NCBI GenBank assembly: GCA_018242685.1
Contig: JAFEBM010000053.1
Location: 1 to 64,000, forward strand
DNA length: 64,000 nt
Direction: 5' to 3'
Origin: Nitrospira sp.
GTDB taxonomy: Bacteria; Nitrospirota; Nitrospiria; Nitrospirales; Nitrospiraceae
Below the pieces are notes generated by a model. The model did no database searches and was not told the origin of the DNA. It saw only the letters and a program-made list of their open reading frames with translations. This document shows positions 16,674 to 24,068 of the stretch, piece by piece. Position numbers and translations under genes: made by a program. Every line of letters begins with the position of its first letter. The first letter of the stretch is position 1.

Positions 16674-17057
16674 TCACGGTGCGCCTTGCCACAGCATGTC
16701 ATAGCCGAGTTCCTTAGTCTCCGAGCACATATTCACCAAGGATGAAAATTTGCTGGTAAATACTGCGTCGGCATGGGACTTCTCGTGCGCCTCAAAGGAC
16801 CGCCAATAGGTCACGATGGCATAATGTTCGTCGGTGGTCTTGTTATCGATCAGCGAGCCCTCATCGGACACGAACCCGGAGAACTTGAAGACTTGTCCCG
16901 CCAAGAAGCCCCCTTTCTCACCACCGTAGGTTTCCTTGACCACCATGCACATTTCTCCGACGGCTAATTCGACGTCCTCGAAACTGACACCGGGTTTCAG
17001 CTTTACGGTATTGAACAACATCTTGGCTCCAAACGGCAGCGTAATTGGGCCGAACAT
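16674..17057 (-). CDS. Dimeric alpha/beta-barrel protein, SOR-like
   Basis: A 127-residue protein starting MFGPITLPFGAKMLFNTVKL after a GGGAGG ribosome-binding site. The pattern of VKLKPGVSFEDVELAVGEMC, GGFLAGQVFKFSGFV, YAIVTYWRSFEAHEKSHAD and a Cys-containing end, CSETKELGYDMLWQG, fits a ferredoxin-like dabb fold. The TYWRSFEAHEKSH and C...MLWQG parts recall sulfur oxygenase/reductase (TFWKDWKDHEEMH ... MIWGPW), although this is under half the SOR length. Assignment beyond the fold is tentative; an antibiotic-monooxygenase-type protein is an alternative. Confidence 0.65.
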   Translation of the reverse strand: MFGPITLPFGAKMLFNTVKLKPGVSFEDVELAVGEMCMVVKETYGGEKGGFLAGQVFKFSGFVSDEGSLIDNKTTDEHYAIVTYWRSFEAHEKSHADAVFTSKFSSLVNMCSETKELGYDMLWQGAP

Positions 17058-17296
17058 GTGAACCTCCCCTCTCAGATACACGTTGTTCCGGTGATGAGGT
17101 TGGCCTGCCCATATGATCAAAACATAGAACGGATCGATTAACAACCGCTCGGTCGCTTGGTGCTGGGACGGTAATCAGGTAGGTTACAGGACTAATCGTC
17201 TCCTCAAGAGGGGCCACATCTTAACCCATACAGGCTCGTCTTCCGCCTCAAGATCCGGCATGGAATCTTTTTCCGTGACCCCATCCTACTATTCGC

Positions 17297-17710
17297 TCAC
17301 CTCCCCCTGCAGACAAACTTCCAGACCGATTGAGCCAAAGTGCCTCGCGGAATGGGCGTCCAATCTGACTCGCCTGATGTTTTATAGAGTGCTTCTCCAG
17401 ATCCCATATTTCCCGAAAAGTATTCCAATGCCAGCAACCGAAACCGCTCTTTGGCACAGTCATGCTCTTCGTGAGCGCGCGTGGATAAGTATTTCCTGAA
17501 CCCTCGCGTTTCAGCGATCTTCAGATCATCGACAACCCACACTCGAACCCACTCTCCGCTCCGATTGATGGTCTCGGTATCGAGATAGACCCTCGCCCTT
17601 TCATTGCCGTCTACCAACAGCCACTCTGCAAAGACAGGCACCGCACCCCAGCACTGAAGAAGGACCAACGCAAGGAGGATTGTAGAAGATACGGCACGAG
17701 CGGAAGACAT
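17297..17710 (-). CDS. Secreted Adhesin_E-like protein
   Basis: A 137-residue exported protein. The start MSSARAVSSTILLALVLLQC leads into AVPVFAEW, a signal peptide with an AxA-type cleavage site. The mature part follows the surface-adhesin protein E pattern: WLLVDGNERARVYLDTETIN, VRVWVVDDLK, HDCAKERFRLLALEYFSGNM, GSGEALY and a final Trp/Cys-containing WKFVCRGR, the two Cys residues probably forming a disulfide. This family occurs as small periplasmic or outer-surface proteins in many Gram-negatives. The adhesin name is inherited from one Haemophilus member and need not describe its role. Confidence 0.72.
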   Translation of the reverse strand: MSSARAVSSTILLALVLLQCWGAVPVFAEWLLVDGNERARVYLDTETINRSGEWVRVWVVDDLKIAETRGFRKYLSTRAHEEHDCAKERFRLLALEYFSGNMGSGEALYKTSGESDWTPIPRGTLAQSVWKFVCRGR

Positions 17711-17775
17711 GCGCCACCGTCGCAGAAAGCAATGATCAATCGCTGAGTCTGAGAAAGAGATGGGTACGACTACTT

Positions 17776-18009
17776 CTACTGGCCTATTTTCTTGGTGATG
17801 CAGGTGTTGAACGCCATGCGCTGATGATAGGGCGTCCAAAACCACTTGTACTTATTCACCTGATCCAACTCAACCACATATTCATTACACCGTTTTGTTT
17901 CTGCTTCTCCCGCTTCCAAAGGCGCTGTCATCACCCACGCCCCAATCCCAATGACACCAAGAAAGAGACCGACACCGGCTACCATCATCACAATTCCCTT
18001 TATATTCAT
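17776..18009 (-). CDS. 77-aa single-pass membrane protein
   Basis: It starts MNIKGIVMMVAGVGLFLGVI and GIGAWVMTAP, a signal peptide or N-terminal anchor, after an AGAGGGATTC ribosome-binding site. The remaining 50 residues are polar, with two Cys residues (KRCNEYVVELDQVNKYKWFW and FNTCITKK) that could pair outside the membrane. No family recognised. It precedes the Adhesin_E-like gene on the same strand with 65 bp between them and may be cotranscribed. Confidence 0.65.
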   Translation of the reverse strand: MNIKGIVMMVAGVGLFLGVIGIGAWVMTAPLEAGEAETKRCNEYVVELDQVNKYKWFWTPYHQRMAFNTCITKKIGQ

Positions 18010-18059
18010 GAATCCCTCTATACGTTCACTCCCCAGACAAATACCTCATTCTCAGCGAT

Positions 18060-18149
18060 TGGTGCCGGAGACCGGGATCGAACCGGTACGGACCTTGTGA
18101 GTCCGAGGGATTTTAAGTCCCTTGCGTCTGCCTATTCCGCCACTCCGGC
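18060..18149 (-). tRNA. tRNA-Leu (anticodon UAA)
   Basis: Read on the minus strand, the acceptor GCCGGAG pairs with CTCCGGC, followed by discriminator A and a genome-encoded CCA (18060-18062). The anticodon loop is CTTAAAA with anticodon TAA. The long variable arm (about CTCGGACTCACAAGGTCCG) and GGTTCGATCC T-arm are typical for a class II leucine tRNA. An extended -10 (TGGTAAAAT) lies just upstream near 18162-18170. Confidence 0.96.
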
Positions 18150-18681
18150 GAGAGGCGGATTTTACCACAGCGACTATGGCGCACAGCCACTTTTCTCACG
18201 GCCTTTTACCTACACTGACCCATGCAAAAGATAATGAGGGTTGGGCTACAATCCGACGGATGACAGGATATCAATGAAGCAATGCGAGATGGGGAGGTGG
18301 TCCGCTAATGACAGCGAACAGGAAGCCTAACTCCTAGCGACATTCCTCAATGCAGGGCGTGTCATCATCGAGCGGAATCCATCCTTGATCAACGATCGGC
18401 TTGCGAATCAACCGGCTTGACCACACCGATTGCCGAATGGATCGACGGTGGGAAGCTCTCAGAACCATGATAACGATCTACTATTCGGTGGATTGCCTTG
18501 CCTGTCACGGGAACCTCAAAGGGATCCTGGACATTGCCGGCTATTCGAGGGAGGGTGTCCGAATGGGAGAAACTGAACGAGGCCAGCAGTATTCAGATCC
18601 CCTCGGACCATCGGTAGCAGTCAGCCCGTGCCGACGGAGGAGCGCGACGGGGTGATCTACTACCGATGATCTTCGAGAAGC
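18150..18681. other. Gene-poor region after tRNA-Leu
   Basis: This 530-bp stretch has no convincing gene. Short frames exist on the plus strand, for example one ending before 18655 that contains a CLACHG (CxxCH-type) motif but no signal peptide, ribosome-binding site or recognisable domain, and one near 18335-18415 that reads TFLNAGRVIIERNPSLINDR before a stop. These may be remains of broken genes beside the tRNA, a common integration site, but nothing proves it. Confidence 0.4.
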
Positions 18682-18951
18682 TTAGTTCAACACCGCAGTC
18701 AGTTGCGGTCGTTCTGCCTCGCAATTCTTTTCTTTTGTAGGCTTGCGGTACAGTGCTTCCTCCACTCCTGACTTGACCGCCTTACCCCATCGGCTGGTCT
18801 GCACCTGTGCCTTGCGGGCATAGCGGCCGATGCTTCGGCGAGTTTCCACGCCGGTCTGTGGAGCGAAGAGGAGCCCGAGTCCCGCTCCGATGACCGCCCC
18901 ACCGGCGATATACGCTGCTGCCTTGGCGACCTGATTCCCCTGCTCCGACAT
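18682..18951 (-). CDS. YtxH-domain protein
   Basis: An 89-residue protein. The ATG at 18951 is set by a GAGGAGG ribosome-binding site. The N-terminal half, AAAYIAGGAVIGAGLGLLFA, PQTGVETRRSIGRYARK, is the YtxH signature: a glycine-zipper-like membrane helix ending in LFAPxxGxxxR. The C-terminal half is basic and probably cytoplasmic. The family occurs in stress and envelope contexts; the mechanism is unknown. A 475-bp leader region separates it from the divergent lgt gene. Confidence 0.85.
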   Translation of the reverse strand: MSEQGNQVAKAAAYIAGGAVIGAGLGLLFAPQTGVETRRSIGRYARKAQVQTSRWGKAVKSGVEEALYRKPTKEKNCEAERPQLTAVLN

Positions 18952-19253
18952 GGTGAACCTCCTCATGATGGTGAATGAGCCGGAAGATTGTTTAGGAACT
19001 CTTCCTATGCCGAGGTGTGTGAGCATGCTCTGTGCCAGAATGAGAAGTTCGCAGAAGAGTCGATTCCTGCGCAAAACCGCAAGGGGCGTTTTTTGGCAAT
19101 TAGGAGTGACTAATTTTTGGTCTCTTTTTCTCGACAGACCGAGACACAGTCGTTTCAGAAAGCCAACACTTTCGACTCGTACATGCTGGTGAATCAGCCA
19201 TGGAAGCCGATTTGTCGCGGTCAAACTTTAACCGTTTCTAACCTTTGGCGCGC

Positions 19254-19282
19254 TTGCATTGACAGATGAGCCCCCGTATGAT
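19254..19282 (+). promoter_or_regulatory. Candidate promoter for lgt
   Basis: TTGCAT at 19254-19259 and TATGAT at 19277-19282 are separated by 17 bp. The -10 matches five of six consensus bases. The transcript would carry a leader of about 135 nt containing the hairpin at 19305-19329. Confidence 0.45.
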
Positions 19283-19304
19283 CCAGTGGAAATTTTTGCC
19301 CAAT

Positions 19305-19329
19305 CGGGATCTGGCAGCGCCAGATCCCG
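19305..19329 (+). repeat. Perfect 11-bp inverted repeat in the lgt leader
   Basis: CGGGATCTGGC, a 3-nt AGC loop, then GCCAGATCCCG. The pairing can be extended on both sides (ATCGG with CCGAT) across a small bulge. No T run follows, so it is not a simple terminator. It could be an RNA hairpin stabilising or regulating the lgt mRNA, or a protein-binding palindrome. Confidence 0.7.
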
Positions 19330-19426
19330 CCGATAGGTCGCAAATGGCTCTGCGTATGATTCAAAATTCGTGTTCCCTTCAAGCTATGAACGCCATCTCA
19401 CGAAGGACGATGTTGAAAGTACAGTA

Positions 19427-20245
19427 ATGGGTCCCCCAGCCGCCATCCCCTACCCCAACATCGACCCGGTTCTTGTGGCGCTAGGACCCATCCAGCTCCG
19501 CTGGTATGGACTGATGTACCTGATCGGCCTGACCGCTGCTTATTTCGTTATTCAACACAAAGTTACTCGTAAAGGGTTGGCGATCAGGAAGGATCAGATC
19601 TACGACATGGTGGTCTACGCTGCGTTCGGCGTATTTCTCGGTGGGCGGATCGGCTACACGCTCTTTTACAATTTTTCCTACTACATCCAGAACCCACTGA
19701 AACTCCTCGCGGTCTGGGAAGGAGGCATGTCCTTCCACGGTGGGCTCCTCGGTACCATCCTCGCGCTGATCTGGTTCAGCCGAAGGCAAGGGATTCCTGC
19801 CTATACCATCGCAGACCTGGCGGCCTGCGTGACACCGATCGGCTTAGGTTTCGGTCGGATCGGGAACTTCATCAACGGTGAACTCTTCGGTCGGTCAACC
19901 GACGTAGACTGGTGCATGGTCTTTCCAGCGGGGGGACCTGCTTGCCGCCATCCCTCGCAATTGTATGAAGCCACGCTGGAAGGCCTTGTCTTGTTCACAG
20001 CATTATGGTGGATCGATCGACGTCCGACCCCGCCCGGCACAGTCTTTTGGAGTTTCATCACCGGATACGGTATCAGCCGACTGATCGTTGAACTCTTCCG
20101 TGAACCGGATCAGCACTTGGGTTTTGTCTTGGGGCCGATCACCATGGGTCAAATTCTCTCCTTGCCCATGGTACTGGTTGGAGCCTGCATGCTTGCCTTA
20201 GGCTACCAACGCGCGAGGTGGAACGCGCAAACCGAGCAGGGATAA
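19427..20245 (+). CDS. lgt: Prolipoprotein diacylglyceryl transferase
   Basis: An inner-membrane enzyme that adds diacylglycerol from phosphatidylglycerol to the lipobox Cys of prolipoproteins, the first step for the many lipoproteins in this window. Features: IPYPNIDPVLVALGPIQLRW at the N-terminus, several membrane helices, FHGGLLGTILAL with the essential His, and the Lgt signature GLGFGRIGNFINGELFGR. Length (272 aa) is normal. ATG 19427 is preferred because it fits the family N-terminus; a GTG at 19370 would add 19 polar residues. Confidence 0.95.
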   Translation: MGPPAAIPYPNIDPVLVALGPIQLRWYGLMYLIGLTAAYFVIQHKVTRKGLAIRKDQIYDMVVYAAFGVFLGGRIGYTLFYNFSYYIQNPLKLLAVWEGGMSFHGGLLGTILALIWFSRRQGIPAYTIADLAACVTPIGLGFGRIGNFINGELFGRSTDVDWCMVFPAGGPACRHPSQLYEATLEGLVLFTALWWIDRRPTPPGTVFWSFITGYGISRLIVELFREPDQHLGFVLGPITMGQILSLPMVLVGACMLALGYQRARWNAQTEQG

Positions 20246-20246
20246 T

Positions 20247-20311
20247 GTGTAATTTTGAGTGTTGAGTTTTAATTTTGCGCCACCTCTTGAAACTCAGCAC
20301 TCATTACGCAC
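20247..20311. repeat. Imperfect long inverted repeat between convergent genes
   Basis: The left arm 20247-20270 (GTG..A....GAGTGTTGAGTTTT) pairs imperfectly with the right arm 20289-20311 (GAAACTCAGCACTC....CAC). The 18-nt spacer is AT-rich. It lies between the lgt stop and the zincin gene stop and may serve as a bidirectional terminator or be one copy of a dispersed intergenic repeat. Confidence 0.6.
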
Positions 20312-20324
20312 ATCTCACCACTCA

Positions 20325-20708
20325 CTAATACGGCATCTCGTCATCGTCCAAACCCACATGGTGGCCCAGTTCATGGACGACCGTATCGTACACTTCCTGC
20401 ACCACCTCCTCCGGACTCCCACACAGTCGGAGGATCGGTCCGCGATAGATGGAAATCCGTGGCGGGGACTCTCCTCCTGACGTGAAAAACGACTCAGCCG
20501 CCAGCGACCGGCCCTGATACAGGCCGAGCAAGTCGTCTTCACTGTCGAGATCAAGGTCCTCGAGCACATCTTCCGGCGGTTCTTCCTCCACTACAATGGC
20601 GATCGATTCCATCAGTTTGGCGTAGGGAGGCGGTAAATCGGCAATCGCCTGTTGAACCAGCTGCGCAAAGGCTTCAGATGAAATATGGTTTCGCCTTGCC
20701 ATTTCCAT
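20325..20708 (-). CDS. Zincin-like metallopeptidase family protein
   Basis: A 127-residue protein with a single HExxH zinc motif near its C-terminus (VVHELGHHVGLDD). The preceding SPPRISIYRGPILRLC and the LPPPYAKLMESIAIVVEEEP segment match the DUF1025/Zincin_1 family of small possible metallopeptidases. The middle is strongly acidic. It is the last gene of the minus-strand operon carrying AddAB-like proteins and starts 12 bp after the AddA-like stop. Peptidase activity has not been generally shown for the family. Confidence 0.85.
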   Translation of the reverse strand: MEMARRNHISSEAFAQLVQQAIADLPPPYAKLMESIAIVVEEEPPEDVLEDLDLDSEDDLLGLYQGRSLAAESFFTSGGESPPRISIYRGPILRLCGSPEEVVQEVYDTVVHELGHHVGLDDDEMPY

Positions 20709-20720
20709 TGTCCTCTACCA

Positions 20721-23700
20721 TCATAATTCAACCATCGCCCCACATCGAAGAAACAGACAGTGAAACCGAGGCTCAATTCTCAGGCTCTGTTTCACAGCCG
20801 CCTTATACACGTGGCTTTGCATTCGGTACCGCTCTGCACGAAGCACTGCTTCATCGGCCGAGATCGCATCCGTCTTATAGTCGGCGATCCACAGCTCTTC
20901 ATCCAGCCAGTAGATCAGGTCGATGACTCCTTCCATAACCTGCCGGTCTTCCCACGGCATGATGAACGGAACTTCGCGGCCAAGGATCTTGGATGACCGG
21001 AGGCGTGCGTAAGCTTCCGATCGACTGAACGTCGCAAGGAGATCGTGCACGGACTCAGCGACCTCTGCGGCGTGCAACTGCTCGTCCGACCCAAGCGTTG
21101 CCTGAACGGCCATGGCAACCTGAACAAATAATCCGGAAGGGTCTTGTGAAAAGTCCCATCGCTCGAGCAGACGGTGAGCCGTCACGCCGGCCAACCGACC
21201 AATCGCAGCGTCCTGTCGAATCGGAGTCCTCTCGCGTATGATCGACGCCGCTCGTTTGCCCAGCGTCGTGGGCGTCAGATGATGTGGAGCCTCACGAATC
21301 TCGGTCCATCGAGCGGTTCTTATCTCCCACCGCTCGACAATCTCTTTCGGATCAATCAATGCCGCATTGGCTATTCTGTCCACACATCTGCGAGGCCGCT
21401 TTCGTTCCGGTGCTCCGATGACTCGATGGGGGATTGCGCATCCGCCGATCTTCAATGCCCCGGTCGAGGCTATCCCGATCTCCCCCGTACCGATGTTCCG
21501 CAGCAGGTCGAAAACCGTTTCACCGACCGAGCGGGTGGTGATCCCCCCGGACAATAGCAACAACTCTTTGGCTCTGGTCATCCCCACATAGAGCACGCGT
21601 CGCCGTTCCGCCTCTTCTCGCAGCCGCAGCTTGTGTCGAACCAGCAGCGAGCCGAGGGACCAATGACGGTCCAGGGAAAGCCCGTAGGTTCCGCTCGACC
21701 AATCATAAGAGACCTGCGGCACCACCCGCTCCCGTCCGCTCCCCTGATGGAGGCCGGGCAGCACAACAATGGGAAATTCCAACCCTTTGGCCTTATGAAT
21801 CGTCAAGACATGCACGGCTTCGAGCGACTCCTCGGCGAGAGGACTCTCCGATTCGTCCGGTTGCTCTTCAAGCCGAGTGATCATGAGTTCCACAAATCCG
21901 CACAAGGTCATATGAGGCCGGTCGGCCAATGACGCAGCCGTCTGCTTCATCTTCATGAGATTCGCCACGGCCTGTTCGCCATGAAGTGATGCAGCAGCCA
22001 AGTCCAGAATGGGCAATCGGTCAAACAGCAGCTCGATGGCCTCGGCCAATGGCAGCACAGGGATGGCCCGGTGAAGCCAAGCCAGGTGTTCGTACAGCCG
22101 CCGAACAGCAGCAGCACGGACATGAGGCCATCCCTCCAGACGCGCTGCGCGGAGATAATTGAAATGCCCCGCCTGCTTGAGCTCATAGAGATCCCGATCT
22201 GTCAGCCCTCCCAGGGGTGAACGGAGGAGGCCGGTCAAGGCGATCTCGTCATGAGGATGATCCAAGACTCGCAGCAGATTGACGAGGTCGATGACCTCTT
22301 GGCGGCGATAGAAATGCTTTTCCCCTTCGATGACGTAGGGAATGTCGTGCCGGCGCAGGGCATCGAGATAAGAGTCGGCTTGCGTGAGCTTTCTAAACAA
22401 CAGCGCCACGTGGCCCAGCTTCATTGAAGGATGATTCAGGACCTCGTCGGTCAGCCAACGAGCCACCACTTCGCTCTCGGCTCTCGTCGCCCCTGCTGCA
22501 TCGAATGCCTCTTCTTCACCATCCGGCACCGTCACGCTGAGACGAACGCCTGGTTCAATCGAGGCCGGACGTCGCTGAGGCCGCACCTCCAGGCGAACAT
22601 TGGCCGGCTGGACCAGCGGCTTCCGTTCGAACAGCCGATCGAAGACCTCATTGACCGGCCCCAAAACTGCCGCGTCGCTTCGGAAGTTCGTCGTCAACGT
22701 TTGGGCCGTTCCACCATCAGCTATGATTTTCTCCATGACGCGATCAAAGGCCTCGATGTCGGCGCGCCGAAAGGCATAGATCGACTGTTTGGGATCTCCC
22801 ACGATAAAAAGCTTCCCTGGTTCGAGCATCATCTCGTGCCAGTTGGCCGCCTGGCTTCCCTGCCGCTCCGAGACCGCAAGGATGATTTCGTACTGCACCG
22901 GATCCGTGTCCTGAAATTCATCGACCAGCACGGCTCGACAATCCCGCTTGATCCGTTCACGGACGGACGGATGTTCGAAGAGGAGCGTCCGTGCCCGTGC
23001 CAGCAACCCATCAAACGAAAGCCACCCTTGACGGGAAAAGGTTTCGCGAATGTTCCGCACCAACGGGAGGAGCAGGGTCAAGAGATCGTTCAAGAATGCA
23101 TGATCGACCGACAGAAGCTGCTGCGCCGTTTGGATGAGCGCAGCGGCCTCTTTGAAATCGCCCTTCTCCCATTCACCCACAGCGTTCCCGAGATCCTTAT
23201 CGAGCCATTCTTGTTCTGCAGCCGTCAAGTCTTGCCGGCCCGGCAACCCTTTTGCCGTCACGAGCCGCATCAAAGACGCTGTTGCGGCGAGCATGTGTTC
23301 GACCTTGCGGCGCTTCGGCCGGTCATACGTCGTCATGAGTTGATTCGCCCGGTCTTCCATGTGTTGAATCCAGCTCGAGACGGCCGGAGTCACCGCTGCC
23401 GACGCGAGTTGTTGTTGCAGAGCGTTGAGATCGACCAATTCGCTGCACAGGGGCCGGCTCAAGGCTCTGACCGCTCCGAGAGTGGCCGACGATAAGACCG
23501 ATCGCCACAGGTGATGCTGTTGTCCTGCTCGGCTCAATTCCTGGTCGAGCCAGCAATCCCATGCGGCGGTGAACTGCTCTTCAAATCGCAAGCCGTCGTC
23601 TTCTTTGAAATCAGGATCGACTCCGCTCTCCAGCGGATGGAGTCGCAGTAGGTGTGCGGCGAAACTGTGGAGAGTGCCGATCTGGGCCTTTTCAATGTCG

Positions 23701-24068
23701 TTGAGTGCCGCCTGAGCCCGCTCGGCAATCGCGTCGACGCTCAGCCTATAACGTGCTTGAAGATCGCTGCATGAGACAGCCCCCCCGTCGCTCGATTGCA
23801 TCGAATCAGTTTCCGAACGGACGAGAAGGGCAAGTCGCTCGCGCAGCCGCACTTTCATTTCAGTCGCCGCCTTGTTGGTGAACGTCAAGGCCACGACCTG
23901 CGTGATCGGGACCGGATTGGGCTCTTTCATGAGCAGATACACGAGACGGTTCACAAGCAAGGTCGTCTTGCCCGTCCCCGCCCCGGCCACCACGACGACA
24001 TTGCGATCGAATGTCGTCTCAGCAGACTCTCGAGCCATGCGATCCGATATCAGGAGATCGTCATTCAT
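20721..24068 (-). CDS. addA: AddA-like helicase-nuclease (UvrD/RecB family)
   Basis: A 1115-residue SF1A helicase. Walker A is VVVAGAGTGKTTLLVNRL, Walker B is VLVDEFQDTDPVQYE, and the late helicase motif is VLTIHKAKGLEFPIVVLPG. The C-terminal ~150 residues hold a PD-(D/E)xK nuclease of the RecB type, with MEGVIDLIYWLDEELWIADY followed by KTD. This matches AddA, which with AddB resects double-strand breaks and pauses at recombination hotspots for RecA loading. The ATG at 24068 lies inside the end of the AddB-like gene (ATGAATGA overlap), so the two are translationally coupled. A TTG at 24074 is a less likely start. It is AddAB-like; orthology to the Bacillus genes is not proven. Confidence 0.88.
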   Translation of the reverse strand: MNDDLLISDRMARESAETTFDRNVVVVAGAGTGKTTLLVNRLVYLLMKEPNPVPITQVVALTFTNKAATEMKVRLRERLALLVRSETDSMQSSDGGAVSCSDLQARYRLSVDAIAERAQAALNDIEKAQIGTLHSFAAHLLRLHPLESGVDPDFKEDDGLRFEEQFTAAWDCWLDQELSRAGQQHHLWRSVLSSATLGAVRALSRPLCSELVDLNALQQQLASAAVTPAVSSWIQHMEDRANQLMTTYDRPKRRKVEHMLAATASLMRLVTAKGLPGRQDLTAAEQEWLDKDLGNAVGEWEKGDFKEAAALIQTAQQLLSVDHAFLNDLLTLLLPLVRNIRETFSRQGWLSFDGLLARARTLLFEHPSVRERIKRDCRAVLVDEFQDTDPVQYEIILAVSERQGSQAANWHEMMLEPGKLFIVGDPKQSIYAFRRADIEAFDRVMEKIIADGGTAQTLTTNFRSDAAVLGPVNEVFDRLFERKPLVQPANVRLEVRPQRRPASIEPGVRLSVTVPDGEEEAFDAAGATRAESEVVARWLTDEVLNHPSMKLGHVALLFRKLTQADSYLDALRRHDIPYVIEGEKHFYRRQEVIDLVNLLRVLDHPHDEIALTGLLRSPLGGLTDRDLYELKQAGHFNYLRAARLEGWPHVRAAAVRRLYEHLAWLHRAIPVLPLAEAIELLFDRLPILDLAAASLHGEQAVANLMKMKQTAASLADRPHMTLCGFVELMITRLEEQPDESESPLAEESLEAVHVLTIHKAKGLEFPIVVLPGLHQGSGRERVVPQVSYDWSSGTYGLSLDRHWSLGSLLVRHKLRLREEAERRRVLYVGMTRAKELLLLSGGITTRSVGETVFDLLRNIGTGEIGIASTGALKIGGCAIPHRVIGAPERKRPRRCVDRIANAALIDPKEIVERWEIRTARWTEIREAPHHLTPTTLGKRAASIIRERTPIRQDAAIGRLAGVTAHRLLERWDFSQDPSGLFVQVAMAVQATLGSDEQLHAAEVAESVHDLLATFSRSEAYARLRSSKILGREVPFIMPWEDRQVMEGVIDLIYWLDEELWIADYKTDAISADEAVLRAERYRMQSHVYKAAVKQSLRIEPRFHCLFLRCGAMVEL

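Noticed and set aside
18401..18655. 84-codon frame with a CLACHG motif, possible small cytochrome
   Set aside because: CxxCH alone is weak evidence; there is no export signal, which a c-type cytochrome needs, and no ribosome-binding site.
22431..23495. 354-codon plus-strand frame inside the AddA-like gene
   Set aside because: Antisense to conserved helicase motifs; composition is that of a shadow frame.
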